DNA of 64,000 nucleotides from Phenylobacterium sp. (lineage in GTDB: Bacteria; Pseudomonadota; Alphaproteobacteria; Caulobacterales; Caulobacteraceae). The position numbers and the translations under genes are program-made. Location of the stretch: the NCBI GenBank assembly GCA_017991675.1, contig JAGOQB010000007.1:1-64000 (forward strand), given 5' to 3'. Of this stretch, positions 55,174 through 63,180 are shown piece by piece (the stretch's first letter is position 1; every line of letters begins with the position of its first letter). The notes below the pieces were generated by a model. The model did no database searches and was not told where the DNA came from. It saw only the letters and a list, made by a program, of their open reading frames with translations.

Positions 55174-55666
55174 AGTCCGGATCGTCTTGCTTGGGCCGCG
55201 CATTCCCCGCCGCTGCGCGGCCCTCCTTCTTCCAGGCGGCGCCGGACTGTCGCTCAGGAGCGGGCGTTCGCGCCTTGCCGGTTTTCCCGCCGATCCGCGC
55301 CGCATGTCGATGGGGTGAGGCTCAACGCGCTGCAACCAAGCCGCCGTGAGCCGGGCCAGGGCCTCGGTGCTCAAGGGCTATCTCCACGTTCCCCTCCGCG
55401 CGCGCCCAGCGCGGCCTGCGATGGCCCGATCTGGCCGGAGGAAATGCGGCTGCGCCGCCGGCCGTCCTGGCGCAACGGCGCTGGCGAGTTTTCTTCCCCT
55501 GCCGGCTTCGCCGCCATTCCTCGCGAGACAAGAAAATCTCGCCAGCGCCGTCCTCCGCTCGCGCTGCGGGCCCTGCGGGCTGCGCGGCCGTCCGCCTCCG
55601 GACCTGCCGATCGCCATCGAGGTCGCGATGGGCGCGGCCCGAGAGAAGCAGACAGGAGACTTCCCC
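55174..55666. other. Long leader between the ParB-like and DUF736 genes, with a 20-nt inverted repeat
   Basis: No gene is supported in these 493 nt; longer frames here have poor content. GGCGCTGGCGAGTTTTCTT (55477-55495) and AAGAAAATCTCGCCAGCGCC (55530-55549) are inverted repeats with one unpaired A, around a 34-nt loop. Short palindromes fill the rest. It probably is the 5' regulatory region of the DUF736-ardC genes; an attenuator or processing hairpin is possible. Confidence 0.5.
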
Positions 55667-55978
55667 ATGGCCACCATCGGCACCTTCACCCAGCACGAAG
55701 ACGGCTCGATCAGCGGCGCCATCAAGACCCTCACCCTCAACGTCAAGGCGGCGCAGTTCCGACCGGCGGAGAAGGAAAACGACAAGGCCCCCGACTTCCG
55801 CATCTTCGCAGGCCAGACCGAGTTCGGCGCCGCCTGGAAGAAGGTTTCCCGCGAGAACCGCGAGTACCTCTCGGTCAAGTTGGACGATCCGAGCTTCGCC
55901 GCCCCGATCTACGCCAGTCTGGTCGACGCCGACGAGGGCTACAGCCTGATCTGGTCGCGCAGCCGCGCCGCCGACTGA
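55667..55978 (+). CDS. DUF736 protein
   Basis: The 103-residue protein matches DUF736: [47 protein letters not shown], then [32 protein letters not shown] and GYSLIWSRS. Members are widespread on alphaproteobacterial conjugative elements and plasmids, usually near ardC and parB, with an unknown role (a nucleic-acid-binding OB-like fold has been suggested). ATG at 55667 follows CAGGAGAC. Confidence 0.9.
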   Translation: MATIGTFTQHEDGSISGAIKTLTLNVKAAQFRPAEKENDKAPDFRIFAGQTEFGAAWKKVSRENREYLSVKLDDPSFAAPIYASLVDADEGYSLIWSRSRAAD

Positions 55979-55986
55979 CCCCGCCA

Positions 55987-56008
55987 GCGCCCCGCTTCGG
56001 CGGGGCGC
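55987..56008 (+). promoter_or_regulatory. UUCG-capped hairpin between DUF736 and ardC
   Basis: GCGCCCCGC (55987-55995), TTCG, GCGGGGCGC (56000-56008) makes a perfect 9-bp stem with the very stable UUCG tetraloop, 9 nt after the DUF736 stop. No U-run follows, so an intercistronic processing or stabilising element is more likely than a strong terminator. Confidence 0.6.
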
Positions 56009-56042
56009 CGCTCCCCAACAAGACAATCTTGAGGAGGCCGCC

Positions 56043-56945
56043 ATGGCGCGCCCCAACGAGACCGCTCGCCCGGACCTCTACGCCCGGGTCACAGCCAAGA
56101 TCATCGCTGACCTCGAACACGGGGTCCGACCCTGGACCAAGCCCTGGTCCGCCGAACATCTCGCCGGCAAGATCAGCCGCCCGCTGCGCCACAACGGCCA
56201 GCCTTATAGCGGCATCAACGTCCTGCTGCTCTGGGCCGAGGCGACGGCCAGCGGCTTTTCGGCTCCGATCTGGATGACGTTTCGCCAGGCCCTAGAATTG
56301 GGCGCCCACGTCCGCAAAGGCGAGAGCGGCGCAACGGTGGTCTACGCCAACCGCATCACCCGCACCGAAGCTGGCGATGGCGGCGAGGACGTCGAACGTC
56401 AATTCCCGTTCCTGAAGGCCTACACCGTCTTCAACGTCGAACAGATCGAGGGACTGCCCGCGCACTACCGTGCTCTGGCTGCGCCGGTTCTGGACCCTGC
56501 CCAGCGGATCGCTCACGCCGACGCCTTCTTTGCAGCGACTGGCGCCGTCGTTCGTCACGGTGGCGACCAAGCCTACTACGCGATGGGACCAGACCATGTG
56601 CAGGTCCCGCCGTTCGAGTGCTTCGAAGACCCGGAGAGCTACTATGCGACCCTGGCGCACGAGTGCACCCACTGGACGCGGCATCCGACCCGGCTCGACC
56701 GCGACTTCGGGCGCAAGCGCTGGGGCGATGACGGCTATGCCCGCGAAGAGCTCGTCGCCGAACTCGGCGCGGCGTTCCTCTGCGCCGACCTTGGCCTCGA
56801 GCTTTCAGCTCGCGAGGACCATGCCGCCTATCTCGCCAGCTGGCTGGACGTGCTGAAGGGCGACAAGCGCTTCATCTTCACCGCCGCCGCCCATGCCCAG
56901 AAGGCCTGCGACTTCCTGCACGGGCTGCAGCCGCGAGCAGACTAG
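56043..56945 (+). CDS. ardC: ArdC-like antirestriction protein
   Basis: The 300-residue protein has the N-terminal ssDNA-binding ArdC domain (about 8-135: DLYARVTAKIIADLEHGVRPW, GQPYSGINVLLLWAEA, FRQALELGAHVRKGESGATVVYA). The C-terminal domain is a zinc metalloprotease-like part with HECTH at 206-210 and EELVAELGAAFL at 235-246. ArdC protects incoming single-stranded element DNA from host restriction. An antirestriction gene 10 kb from a restriction operon is noteworthy. ATG follows GAGGAGGCC. Confidence 0.9.
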   Translation: MARPNETARPDLYARVTAKIIADLEHGVRPWTKPWSAEHLAGKISRPLRHNGQPYSGINVLLLWAEATASGFSAPIWMTFRQALELGAHVRKGESGATVVYANRITRTEAGDGGEDVERQFPFLKAYTVFNVEQIEGLPAHYRALAAPVLDPAQRIAHADAFFAATGAVVRHGGDQAYYAMGPDHVQVPPFECFEDPESYYATLAHECTHWTRHPTRLDRDFGRKRWGDDGYAREELVAELGAAFLCADLGLELSAREDHAAYLASWLDVLKGDKRFIFTAAAHAQKACDFLHGLQPRAD

Positions 56946-56988
56946 CGACGGTCGGAGCGTGCGGACCCCTCCGCACGCTCCGCACCGC

Positions 56989-57630
56989 CTAACCGCGTGC
57001 GGCCGTCTCGGCCGCCGCTTGCGCCCTGGCCTCGGCGAGCAGGCGTTCGCGGTCGGTCATGGCGAGGTCGCAGGCCGCGCCAAGATCGGAGGTCTTCGCG
57101 CAGTACCAGGCGCGCAGCTGGGCCAGGTCGTCATCCCAGGCGAGGGTCTCCAGGAACCCAACGGCGCTCTGGTGCAATCGGCCGACGTTTCGGTCGTTGG
57201 CGGCCAGGATGCGATCCTCATGCGGCGTCAGCTTGGTCAACAGATGGCCTTGCGGGTACTGGCTGCGGCTGGCCGCGAGGTAGAGCTGGAAGAGCGCGCC
57301 CTTGATCGAGGTCGCGCGGCGATGGCCGGCGGTCTCTTCCAGGCCCCGCTGCCGCTCGATCAAGGCTTGATGCAGCTCGTCCGCCGACGGGCCAGCTTCG
57401 AGCGCGTCGAGAGCCGCCACGAGTTCGACGTCGCAATCTGCGCCTTCGTGCAGCCAGCGACGGGTCCGGAGAATTTGAGCCGCCTCGACCGCCATCTGCT
57501 CGACCTCGCACGCGACGGCGAGCGCTTGGCGTTGGGCTGGCTTGCCAGGCGCCGGACGACGCCAGCGCTGGCGGACGGCGGGCGTCGTGGGCGCTGAGTG
57601 AGCTGCGTGATGATCGACGGCGATGGTCAT
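56989..57630 (-). CDS. Conserved hypothetical protein of the mobilisation region
   Basis: The protein has 213 residues, mostly helical and charged: KPAQRQALAVACEVEQMAVEAAQILRTRRWLHEGADCDVEL, IERQRGLEETAGHRRATSIKGALFQLYLAA, then DDDLAQLRAWYCAKTSDLG. ATG at 57630 is used because AGGA precedes it; the longer frame runs into the mobC region. It diverges from mobC and relaxase genes. Function unknown. Confidence 0.6.
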   Translation of the reverse strand: MTIAVDHHAAHSAPTTPAVRQRWRRPAPGKPAQRQALAVACEVEQMAVEAAQILRTRRWLHEGADCDVELVAALDALEAGPSADELHQALIERQRGLEETAGHRRATSIKGALFQLYLAASRSQYPQGHLLTKLTPHEDRILAANDRNVGRLHQSAVGFLETLAWDDDLAQLRAWYCAKTSDLGAACDLAMTDRERLLAEARAQAAAETAARG

Positions 57631-57828
57631 GGTGGGAGTCCTCTCCTGAAGAGCCGCGTGCGGTTGCGGCGTTCGGGCGGCTTGCTCCGCCTGTCGCGAA
57701 GACTCCGTGAATTGGGGCGAACCCTCTGCACCCGGCTGGGGCGCCCGGTTGGGCGGGCGGGGGGGGGGAGGTGCGATGCGTAGGCTTACGCGTCGCGCCT
57801 GCCGAGGGGAGGGGGCAGGGTAAGAGCC
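57631..57828. other. Mobilisation intergenic region with a GTAGGCTTACGC palindrome (oriT candidate)
   Basis: GCGATGCGTA-GGCT-TACGCGTCGC (57773-57796) forms a 10-bp stem with one G-T. Its centre contains CGTAGGCTTACGCG, also found exactly at 42182-42195 near the integrase. The region precedes the MobC-like and relaxase genes, the usual place of an origin of transfer. Nicking cannot be shown from sequence. A run of G (57760-57770) also lies here. Confidence 0.4.
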
Positions 57829-58401
57829 GTGGTCGAGGGCAGGATAGCCTTGCCGGCGGCGGTGTCTTACGCGAGGCGCAACGTGGCGATCTTCAACGTC
57901 CGACTGCCAGACGATCTCGCTGATCGGTTCGACGAGGCGGCCGCCTCGCACGGCGGTCGCTCGGTGGTGCTGCGCCGCCTGATCCATGAGGCCGCCGGGG
58001 CTTCGCAGGCCGGGGTCCAATTGCTCGAACGCGGTCGTCCGGCCAAGCTGACGGTGCGCCTGGCCGATCCCGACCTGGCGGCGCTTACCGCCGCAGCGGC
58101 GGAACTTGGCCTTACGCCGAATGCCTGGGCCGCCGCCCTGATCCGCCGGCGGCTCTCGAATCGTCCAGCTTTCAGCCGAGAGGGCGAGCGCGGGCTGATG
58201 GCCATCCAGACCGAGCTGCGCCGGATCGGCGTGAACCTCAACCAGATGGCCAGAGCCCTGAACACCGAGGTGATGGAGGGGCGGGTGCTGGACCTGCAAC
58301 TCACCGAGGTCAGAGCTTTCCGCGACGAGCTGCGGGGGCGGCTTTCCGACCTCCGCGCCGCGCTGGCCGGCAACCTCGATTACTGGGAGGCGGCGTGGTG
58401 A
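57829..58401 (+). CDS. MobC-like relaxosome protein with an RHH N-terminus
   Basis: The protein has 190 residues. The N-terminal RHH-like part reads FNVRLPDDLADRFDEAAASHGGRSVVLRRLIHEAA, and a second, similar segment LTVRLADPDLAALTAAAAELGLTPNAWAAALIRRRL follows. The C-terminal part contains LMAIQTELRRIGVNLNQMARALN, the signature of MobC/relaxosome accessory proteins. It should bind oriT and load the relaxase. Its stop overlaps the relaxase GTG start by four bases. A GTG start at 57883 is an alternative. Confidence 0.82.
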   Translation: MVEGRIALPAAVSYARRNVAIFNVRLPDDLADRFDEAAASHGGRSVVLRRLIHEAAGASQAGVQLLERGRPAKLTVRLADPDLAALTAAAAELGLTPNAWAAALIRRRLSNRPAFSREGERGLMAIQTELRRIGVNLNQMARALNTEVMEGRVLDLQLTEVRAFRDELRGRLSDLRAALAGNLDYWEAAW

Positions 58402-59408
58402 GCGATTTTCGGACGGTCGAGGGGTTTGAAGACGTATGGCGGCCGGTGGCCCAGCCCCGACGGACCCCCGCTCGGGTGCTGCGGCCAGGTCGCGACGATG
58501 CGCGCGCGCGGCTGTCGCGCATCGCGCGACGCGCGCCCGAAGTCATGGTCAAGGTCACCGGCCGAACCCGAAGCGGTCCGCACCTTAAGGCGCACCTGGA
58601 CTACATCTCGCGCAACGGAATGCTGGACCTGGAGGACGACCAGGGAGCGCGGCTTCAGGGGCGCGATGACGTCGCCGATCTCGCGCGGGATTGGGCCGCT
58701 CAGGCCGAACTGGATCGGACCCGCCGGTCCAACTCTCCGATGAGCCATTCGATCATCCTCTCGATGCCGGCCGGCACTGACCCTCAAGCCTTGCGTCTGG
58801 CGGCGCGAGCTTTCGCCAGGGAGATTTTTGAGGACCGCTTCGAGTATGTCTTCGCGCTCCACACGGACGCCGATCATCCGCACGTGCACCTGAGCGTCCG
58901 CAGCTCCGGTGTGCACGGCGAGCGGCTCAATCCGAAGAAGCCCGACCTGGAGCTCTGGCGCCAGGTCTTCGCCGAGGTGCTGCGCGAGCGTGGCGTCGAA
59001 GCCGAGGCGACACCGCGCCGCGCGCGCGGCGTGACGCGGCGGGCTGAACGCCAGGCGTTGCGACAGATGGCAGATCGTTCGCGCGCCGCGGCCGCTGGCC
59101 CGAGCCGCGCGCACCGCGAGGCGATGAAGGAGGCCGCCGCCGCCGCGTTCGGCGCTGACGCCGCCTTGCGCCCCTGGGAGAAGATGATCGGGCGCCAGCA
59201 GGCTCGTGTGCGTAGCCTCTATCTCCAGCAGGCCGCCTTGCTCGATCGCTCGCCGGACGCCGGTGATCGCGAGCTCGCCGCGCTCGTGCGGGCGTTCGTG
59301 AAGGAGATGCCGGCGCCCGATAGCCGGCGGTTGGCTCTGGCGCGTGCGTTAAGGGATCTCAGCGGTCGCTTGGAGCCGCAGCCTCAGGAGAAGGGGCGCG
59401 ACCGGTAG
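58398..59408 (+). CDS. Relaxase / mobilisation nuclease (VirD2-type)
   Basis: The 336-residue protein nicks oriT and leads the transferred strand. Its N-terminal relaxase domain has GPHLKAHLDYISRNG (motif I region) and the metal-binding histidine cluster His155, His160, His162 and His164 in FALHTDADHPHVHLSVRSSG. SHSIILSMPAG between them is conserved. The C-terminal third is basic and helical. GTG at 58398 is chosen for the 7-nt spacing from GGGAGG and the GTGA overlap with the MobC stop; GTG at 58395 is possible. Confidence 0.88.
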   Translation: MSDFRTVEGFEDVWRPVAQPRRTPARVLRPGRDDARARLSRIARRAPEVMVKVTGRTRSGPHLKAHLDYISRNGMLDLEDDQGARLQGRDDVADLARDWAAQAELDRTRRSNSPMSHSIILSMPAGTDPQALRLAARAFAREIFEDRFEYVFALHTDADHPHVHLSVRSSGVHGERLNPKKPDLELWRQVFAEVLRERGVEAEATPRRARGVTRRAERQALRQMADRSRAAAAGPSRAHREAMKEAAAAAFGADAALRPWEKMIGRQQARVRSLYLQQAALLDRSPDAGDRELAALVRAFVKEMPAPDSRRLALARALRDLSGRLEPQPQEKGRDR

Positions 59409-59520
59409 CTAGGCTGCTACGCGGCTCTCCGGCTGAAGCTCTGGCGGACGCTCTGCCCCCAAGGACGCGTCGCGTGGGGTCTTGGTCGCCTTGGCCTTGA
59501 GGGCGGGGCGTCTGGCCGCA

Positions 59521-59601
59521 CTAAGCGGATGGAGATTCTGGCGGTCTCGTGGGAAGGGTGATGATGTCGTCGAACTCGCGCCGACGATTGTGCTCCGCCA
59601 T
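59521..59601 (-). CDS. Possible 26-residue peptide
   Basis: ATG at 59599-59601 follows GGAGGGGC with a 4-nt gap, and the frame reads MAEHNRRREFDDIITLPTR then PPESPSA and stops. A good ribosome site and the patterned EFDDIITLP argue for it; the small size and the overlapping frames argue against it. It lies between the convergent relaxase and LPD7 genes. Confidence 0.3.
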   Translation of the reverse strand: MAEHNRRREFDDIITLPTRPPESPSA

Positions 59602-59686
59602 CGTGCCCCTCCCGCAGGGAGGATAGTGCGCGCGCCCGCTCGGCCACAATCGCCTTGCGGATCGGTGGGGCGTTGCAGGTCATCCG

Positions 59687-60352
59687 TTAGCGGTTTCGAC
59701 TGCGCTCCTTGCCGACTGGGCGCTCGCCCTGATCGCGTCCAACCTTGGTCGGCGCCGGCTGGAACCGGGCGCCGCGTTCGAGCCAATAGGCGATCCGAGC
59801 CTTGGCCGCGTCGAGCGCGCGCTTCTGGACTAGCGGGTCGGCGACCCGGCTGCGAACGACCGTCTCGATCATCGCCAGGCGCAAGCGGCCGTCGGGATCC
59901 GCCTGCTGCGCGGGAGCCTTGAACTTTTCCTTGTCCTTGGTCGCCGTCGCACGGCCCGCCTTGGCTTCCAGCCGGCGTTCGAGAGCCTGGATCTCCCGTG
60001 CGCTCGGACGGTAGCCCTTCGCCTCCAGGCCGGCGGTCCGCATCGCCAGCCACGCCTCGCGCCGAAAGGAGGGATCACCTGAAATGACGACAGTCTCCCA
60101 GCCGCGGTGCTGCGCGATCTCCGCCATATGGCGCAGGGCGGCCGGATCGGCGCGAGCGGCGATGAGGCGGCCGCCTCGGTCCCTGAACGCGGGCTGTTTG
60201 ACGAGACGGTCGACGTAGAAGGCGATCCCGCCCCGTTCCGGTTCGGTCAGGTAGCGGCGACGGAGAGCGTCGGGAACATCGCCTGCGGTTCGAGAGCCGC
60301 CCCGACTAACTGGTCGCAGAACGACGTCCGGGGAGGGTTGGTCATCAGCCAT
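59687..60352 (-). CDS. LPD7-domain protein associated with the coupling protein
   Basis: The 221-residue protein has an LPD7 (large polyvalent protein-associated) domain at about 50-140: VDRLVKQPAFRDRGGRLIAARADPAALRHMAEIAQHRGW, VVISGDPSFRREAWLAM, GLEAKGYRPSAREIQALERRL. A basic helical tail follows. LPD7 is usually found fused to or near relaxases and primases of conjugative elements. It overlaps the virD4 stop by 8 nt and is last of the virB10-virB11-virD4 transcript in this window. Confidence 0.8.
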   Translation of the reverse strand: MADDQPSPDVVLRPVSRGGSRTAGDVPDALRRRYLTEPERGGIAFYVDRLVKQPAFRDRGGRLIAARADPAALRHMAEIAQHRGWETVVISGDPSFRREAWLAMRTAGLEAKGYRPSAREIQALERRLEAKAGRATATKDKEKFKAPAQQADPDGRLRLAMIETVVRSRVADPLVQKRALDAAKARIAYWLERGARFQPAPTKVGRDQGERPVGKERSRNR

Positions 60353-62192
60353 TTTTCGGGCTCCTGGACCGTTCCACGCGCTCTGCAGGGATGACGCCGG
60401 CGTCGATCACCATCTCCACCCAAGCGACAAGTTCTTCTTCACTCGCCTCGGCCCTGAGGGGGGGCATGCCGATAGTCAGGGGATCGGGCGCGGCGACAGA
60501 AGGGACAACTGGGTCGTCCGGCGATCGCTGGGCGGGCTCGACGAGAACGCTGTCGCGGGCCGACAACGAGACGACGGTTGGCGGCGGACTGACCCGCCGA
60601 CGGAAGGCGCTTTCACGGAAGTATCGGAGCTTGTGCCCGCTGATCGGCGCCATGCCGGCGCGAAACACGAGGAGGCGATCACGCGGCATTTGCAGGAGTT
60701 CCTGAGGCAGCATCAGGGGGCGCGGCTGATCCGTCACGGTCATGGAGCGAGCGCCGGGCGAAAGCCCGACGGGACGGCTGCGGGCCCGCCCCTCGAAGGT
60801 GTAGGTCCCCAGCCGTTGCGACAGCTCACGGGCCACCTTGAGCTCCTTGGGTGCGAAGACGATCTCGGCGCCGCAATTGGCCATGATGTCTTCGGCGAGC
60901 TCGGCGCCATAGACGAACCTCAGTTGGGCAGGGCTTTGCAGGACCGGGAGGAGGCGAAGGCCGTAGCCGGCGACGTACGAAAAGGCGTGAGCGAGGACGC
61001 TGGCCTGACCCAGGCGCGCGAATTCGTCGAGCAGGACCAGGACCGGAACCTGATGGCGGCCGCTGGAAGGTAGCGATCGGGTGTTGAGGTCGATCAGCTG
61101 CTGAAAGAGCAGCCCGTAGAGCGGGGCGACGCGATCGAGGTTGTCGGGCGAGGTGCAGAGGTAGACGGCCATCTGTCGGTCGCGGATTTGCCTCAGGTCG
61201 AAATCGCTGGTTTCGGTGGCCGCCACGACCCGGGGATTGAGCCAGAGGTTCAACCGCGCGGTGATGGTTTGTTTGATCCCCGCGAAGGTGTTTTCGGACG
61301 CCGAGCAGAAATCGGTCAGCGCCGCGGCGGCGCCGATTGATAGGCCGGGCGTTTCGGCGCGACGCCGCCTCAGGCATTCCGAGAGGCGGTTGCGAAGGTC
61401 GGCCGCCGTCATGAGGCGATAGATTTCCCCGAACGTGAAGGGTGTGGCCGGGGTGGCCGCTATCAGCGCGCCGACGCCGATGAAGCCTGTGCGCGCGGCC
61501 TCCGCCCAGAACGGGTCTGTGCGGTCGGGGGAGGGGAAGAGCATCACCGCGATACGCTGCAGCTCGTCGAGCACCGCGATCGGATCGTCCCTGTCGATGT
61601 GGCCAAGCGGATTGTAGCGGGCGGTCCGGCCTTCCGGATCCAGCGGATCGAAGCAGGTGACCTGCTGGCCGTGGGCCGCACGGAATCCTGCCGACGCCGC
61701 CCAGTTTTCCCGCTTGATGTCGAGGACGACGAGGCTGCCGGACCAGCTCAGCAGGTTCGGTATCACGACGCCGACGCCCTTGCCCGACCGTGTCGGGGCG
61801 TAGAGCAGCACGTGTTCAGGTCCCCCGAAAACCAGCAGGCGTCCGTTCTTCTTCCCCACGATCACGCCATAGGTGTTCCTGAAGCCTTCGCGCCGGATAT
61901 CGGCTTCCGTCGCAAGGCGGGCTGAGCCGTGCAACGGCGGCCGCGGTCGCTTCAACATGGCGCCTGCCAGGACGAACGCCGCGCCAGCGCCGCTTGCCGC
62001 GCCGATCATCAACCAAGCCCGCACCTGCGGGGCGCTCCGGTTGTCCCAGATCCATAGCCCCGAGGCCCACACGTCGGTCGAGCTGCTGAGGCCGCCCAGG
62101 CCCGCGAGGGTGACGAGGCACCCTAGCCAAACGCCGATCAGGCTTGATGCGCTCGCCAGCGCGACAAGCTGGAGCGGCCCTAGCCGGCGCAT
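60345..62192 (-). CDS. virD4: Type IV secretion coupling ATPase VirD4/TraG
   Basis: The 615-residue hexameric ATPase links the relaxosome to the secretion channel. It has two N-terminal membrane helices (LQLVALASASSLIGVWLGCLV; AWLMIGAASGAGAAFVLAG), the DIRREGFRNTYGVIVGKKNGRLL segment, Walker A APTRSGKG (132-139), and Walker B VPVLVLLDEFARLGQ. The TraG C-terminal part has VLQSPAQLRFVYG. The set is intact. Its 5' end overlaps virB11 by 13 nt. Confidence 0.92.
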   Translation of the reverse strand: MRRLGPLQLVALASASSLIGVWLGCLVTLAGLGGLSSSTDVWASGLWIWDNRSAPQVRAWLMIGAASGAGAAFVLAGAMLKRPRPPLHGSARLATEADIRREGFRNTYGVIVGKKNGRLLVFGGPEHVLLYAPTRSGKGVGVVIPNLLSWSGSLVVLDIKRENWAASAGFRAAHGQQVTCFDPLDPEGRTARYNPLGHIDRDDPIAVLDELQRIAVMLFPSPDRTDPFWAEAARTGFIGVGALIAATPATPFTFGEIYRLMTAADLRNRLSECLRRRRAETPGLSIGAAAALTDFCSASENTFAGIKQTITARLNLWLNPRVVAATETSDFDLRQIRDRQMAVYLCTSPDNLDRVAPLYGLLFQQLIDLNTRSLPSSGRHQVPVLVLLDEFARLGQASVLAHAFSYVAGYGLRLLPVLQSPAQLRFVYGAELAEDIMANCGAEIVFAPKELKVARELSQRLGTYTFEGRARSRPVGLSPGARSMTVTDQPRPLMLPQELLQMPRDRLLVFRAGMAPISGHKLRYFRESAFRRRVSPPPTVVSLSARDSVLVEPAQRSPDDPVVPSVAAPDPLTIGMPPLRAEASEEELVAWVEMVIDAGVIPAERVERSRSPKNG

Positions 62193-63178
62193 CGGCGATC
62201 GGGCTCGAACCAGACTTCGACAACCTGAAAGCGCCCCCCGACGCGCCTGACCTGGACGACTATGTCGACGAGCCGACGAAGGAGGTCGTGAATGTCGCCG
62301 CGGGGCAGGTCGCGGCCGCCCTGGCTCTCCTTCACGAGCAGGGTCAGCTGTTCGAAGGCTAGCCGGGCGGAGTTGGCGTGGATGGTCGTGATTGAGCCCG
62401 GATGTCCGGAATTGACGTTGCGGAGGTAGAAGTACGCGGCTTCATCGCGGAGCTCCTGGAGGAGGATGCGGTCAGGTCGCATCCTCAACGCGCTCTCCAG
62501 CAGGGCCTTCGGGCCGATCTGCGCCAGGCCCTGTCCATCCTTTGCATAGAGCAAATGGACGGCGTTCCGATGCGGCGTCTGCAGCTCGCGGGCGTCCTCG
62601 ATCGTGATCAGTCGCTCGGCCTGCGGAATGAGTCGTATCAATCCTTTGGCCAGGGTCGTCTTGCCGGCGCCGGTCGCTCCGGAAATGAGAATGTTGCGGC
62701 GGCTTTCCACCGCCAGCGTGAAGAACGCGCGCCACTCACGGGCGCGATGCAGGTCCAGCAGGCGCTGGTCGAGCGTGTCGGCGGAATTGGACCCGGCGGA
62801 GACTTCGTCGAACAGTCCCTCGCCGATCATCTCTTCAAGATCGGCGGCGCGGCGAGAAGGTCTGCGAAAGGTCAGCGAGATGGAGTCCGCAGCCGGCGGC
62901 AGGACGATCTGGCAGCGCTCGCCGGTTGGCAGCACGGTGGTGCAGATCGGATGCTGATCCTGGACATCTTGCGCCGTGGCGGCCGCCGCCGCGATGGCGA
63001 GCGGACCCAGCCAATCTGGCGACAATTGGGGGGCCTCGATCCAGGTCCAGCGTCCTTCGCGCTCGACTGCGAACTCGCCGGGCTTGTTCACGACGATCTC
63101 AGTCACCCGCTCGTCGTCCAGGTGAGCGCGGAACGGATGTAGATAGTGCTCGAGCACGGTGGTGTCGCCGGCGGGCAC
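62180..63178 (-). CDS. virB11: Type IV secretion ATPase VirB11
   Basis: The 332-residue traffic ATPase sits at the cytoplasmic base of the channel. It has the N-terminal domain (VTEIVVNKPGEFAVEREGRW), Walker A GATGAGKT (167-174), the ASP box ITIEDARELQTPHRNAVHL, and the Walker B-like RMRPDRILLQELRDEAAYFYLR with HPGSITTIHANSARLA (His box). It matches plasmid and element VirB11 proteins. It starts 2 nt after the virB10 stop. Confidence 0.92.
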   Translation of the reverse strand: MPAGDTTVLEHYLHPFRAHLDDERVTEIVVNKPGEFAVEREGRWTWIEAPQLSPDWLGPLAIAAAAATAQDVQDQHPICTTVLPTGERCQIVLPPAADSISLTFRRPSRRAADLEEMIGEGLFDEVSAGSNSADTLDQRLLDLHRAREWRAFFTLAVESRRNILISGATGAGKTTLAKGLIRLIPQAERLITIEDARELQTPHRNAVHLLYAKDGQGLAQIGPKALLESALRMRPDRILLQELRDEAAYFYLRNVNSGHPGSITTIHANSARLAFEQLTLLVKESQGGRDLPRGDIHDLLRRLVDIVVQVRRVGGRFQVVEVWFEPDRRCAG

Positions 63179-63180
63179 CC

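Noticed and set aside
59409-60053. 214-codon minus-strand frame between the relaxase and LPD7 genes
   Set aside because: Its first half is a shifted reading of the LPD7 gene, and its second half has no ribosome site. The 26-residue frame is the better candidate there.
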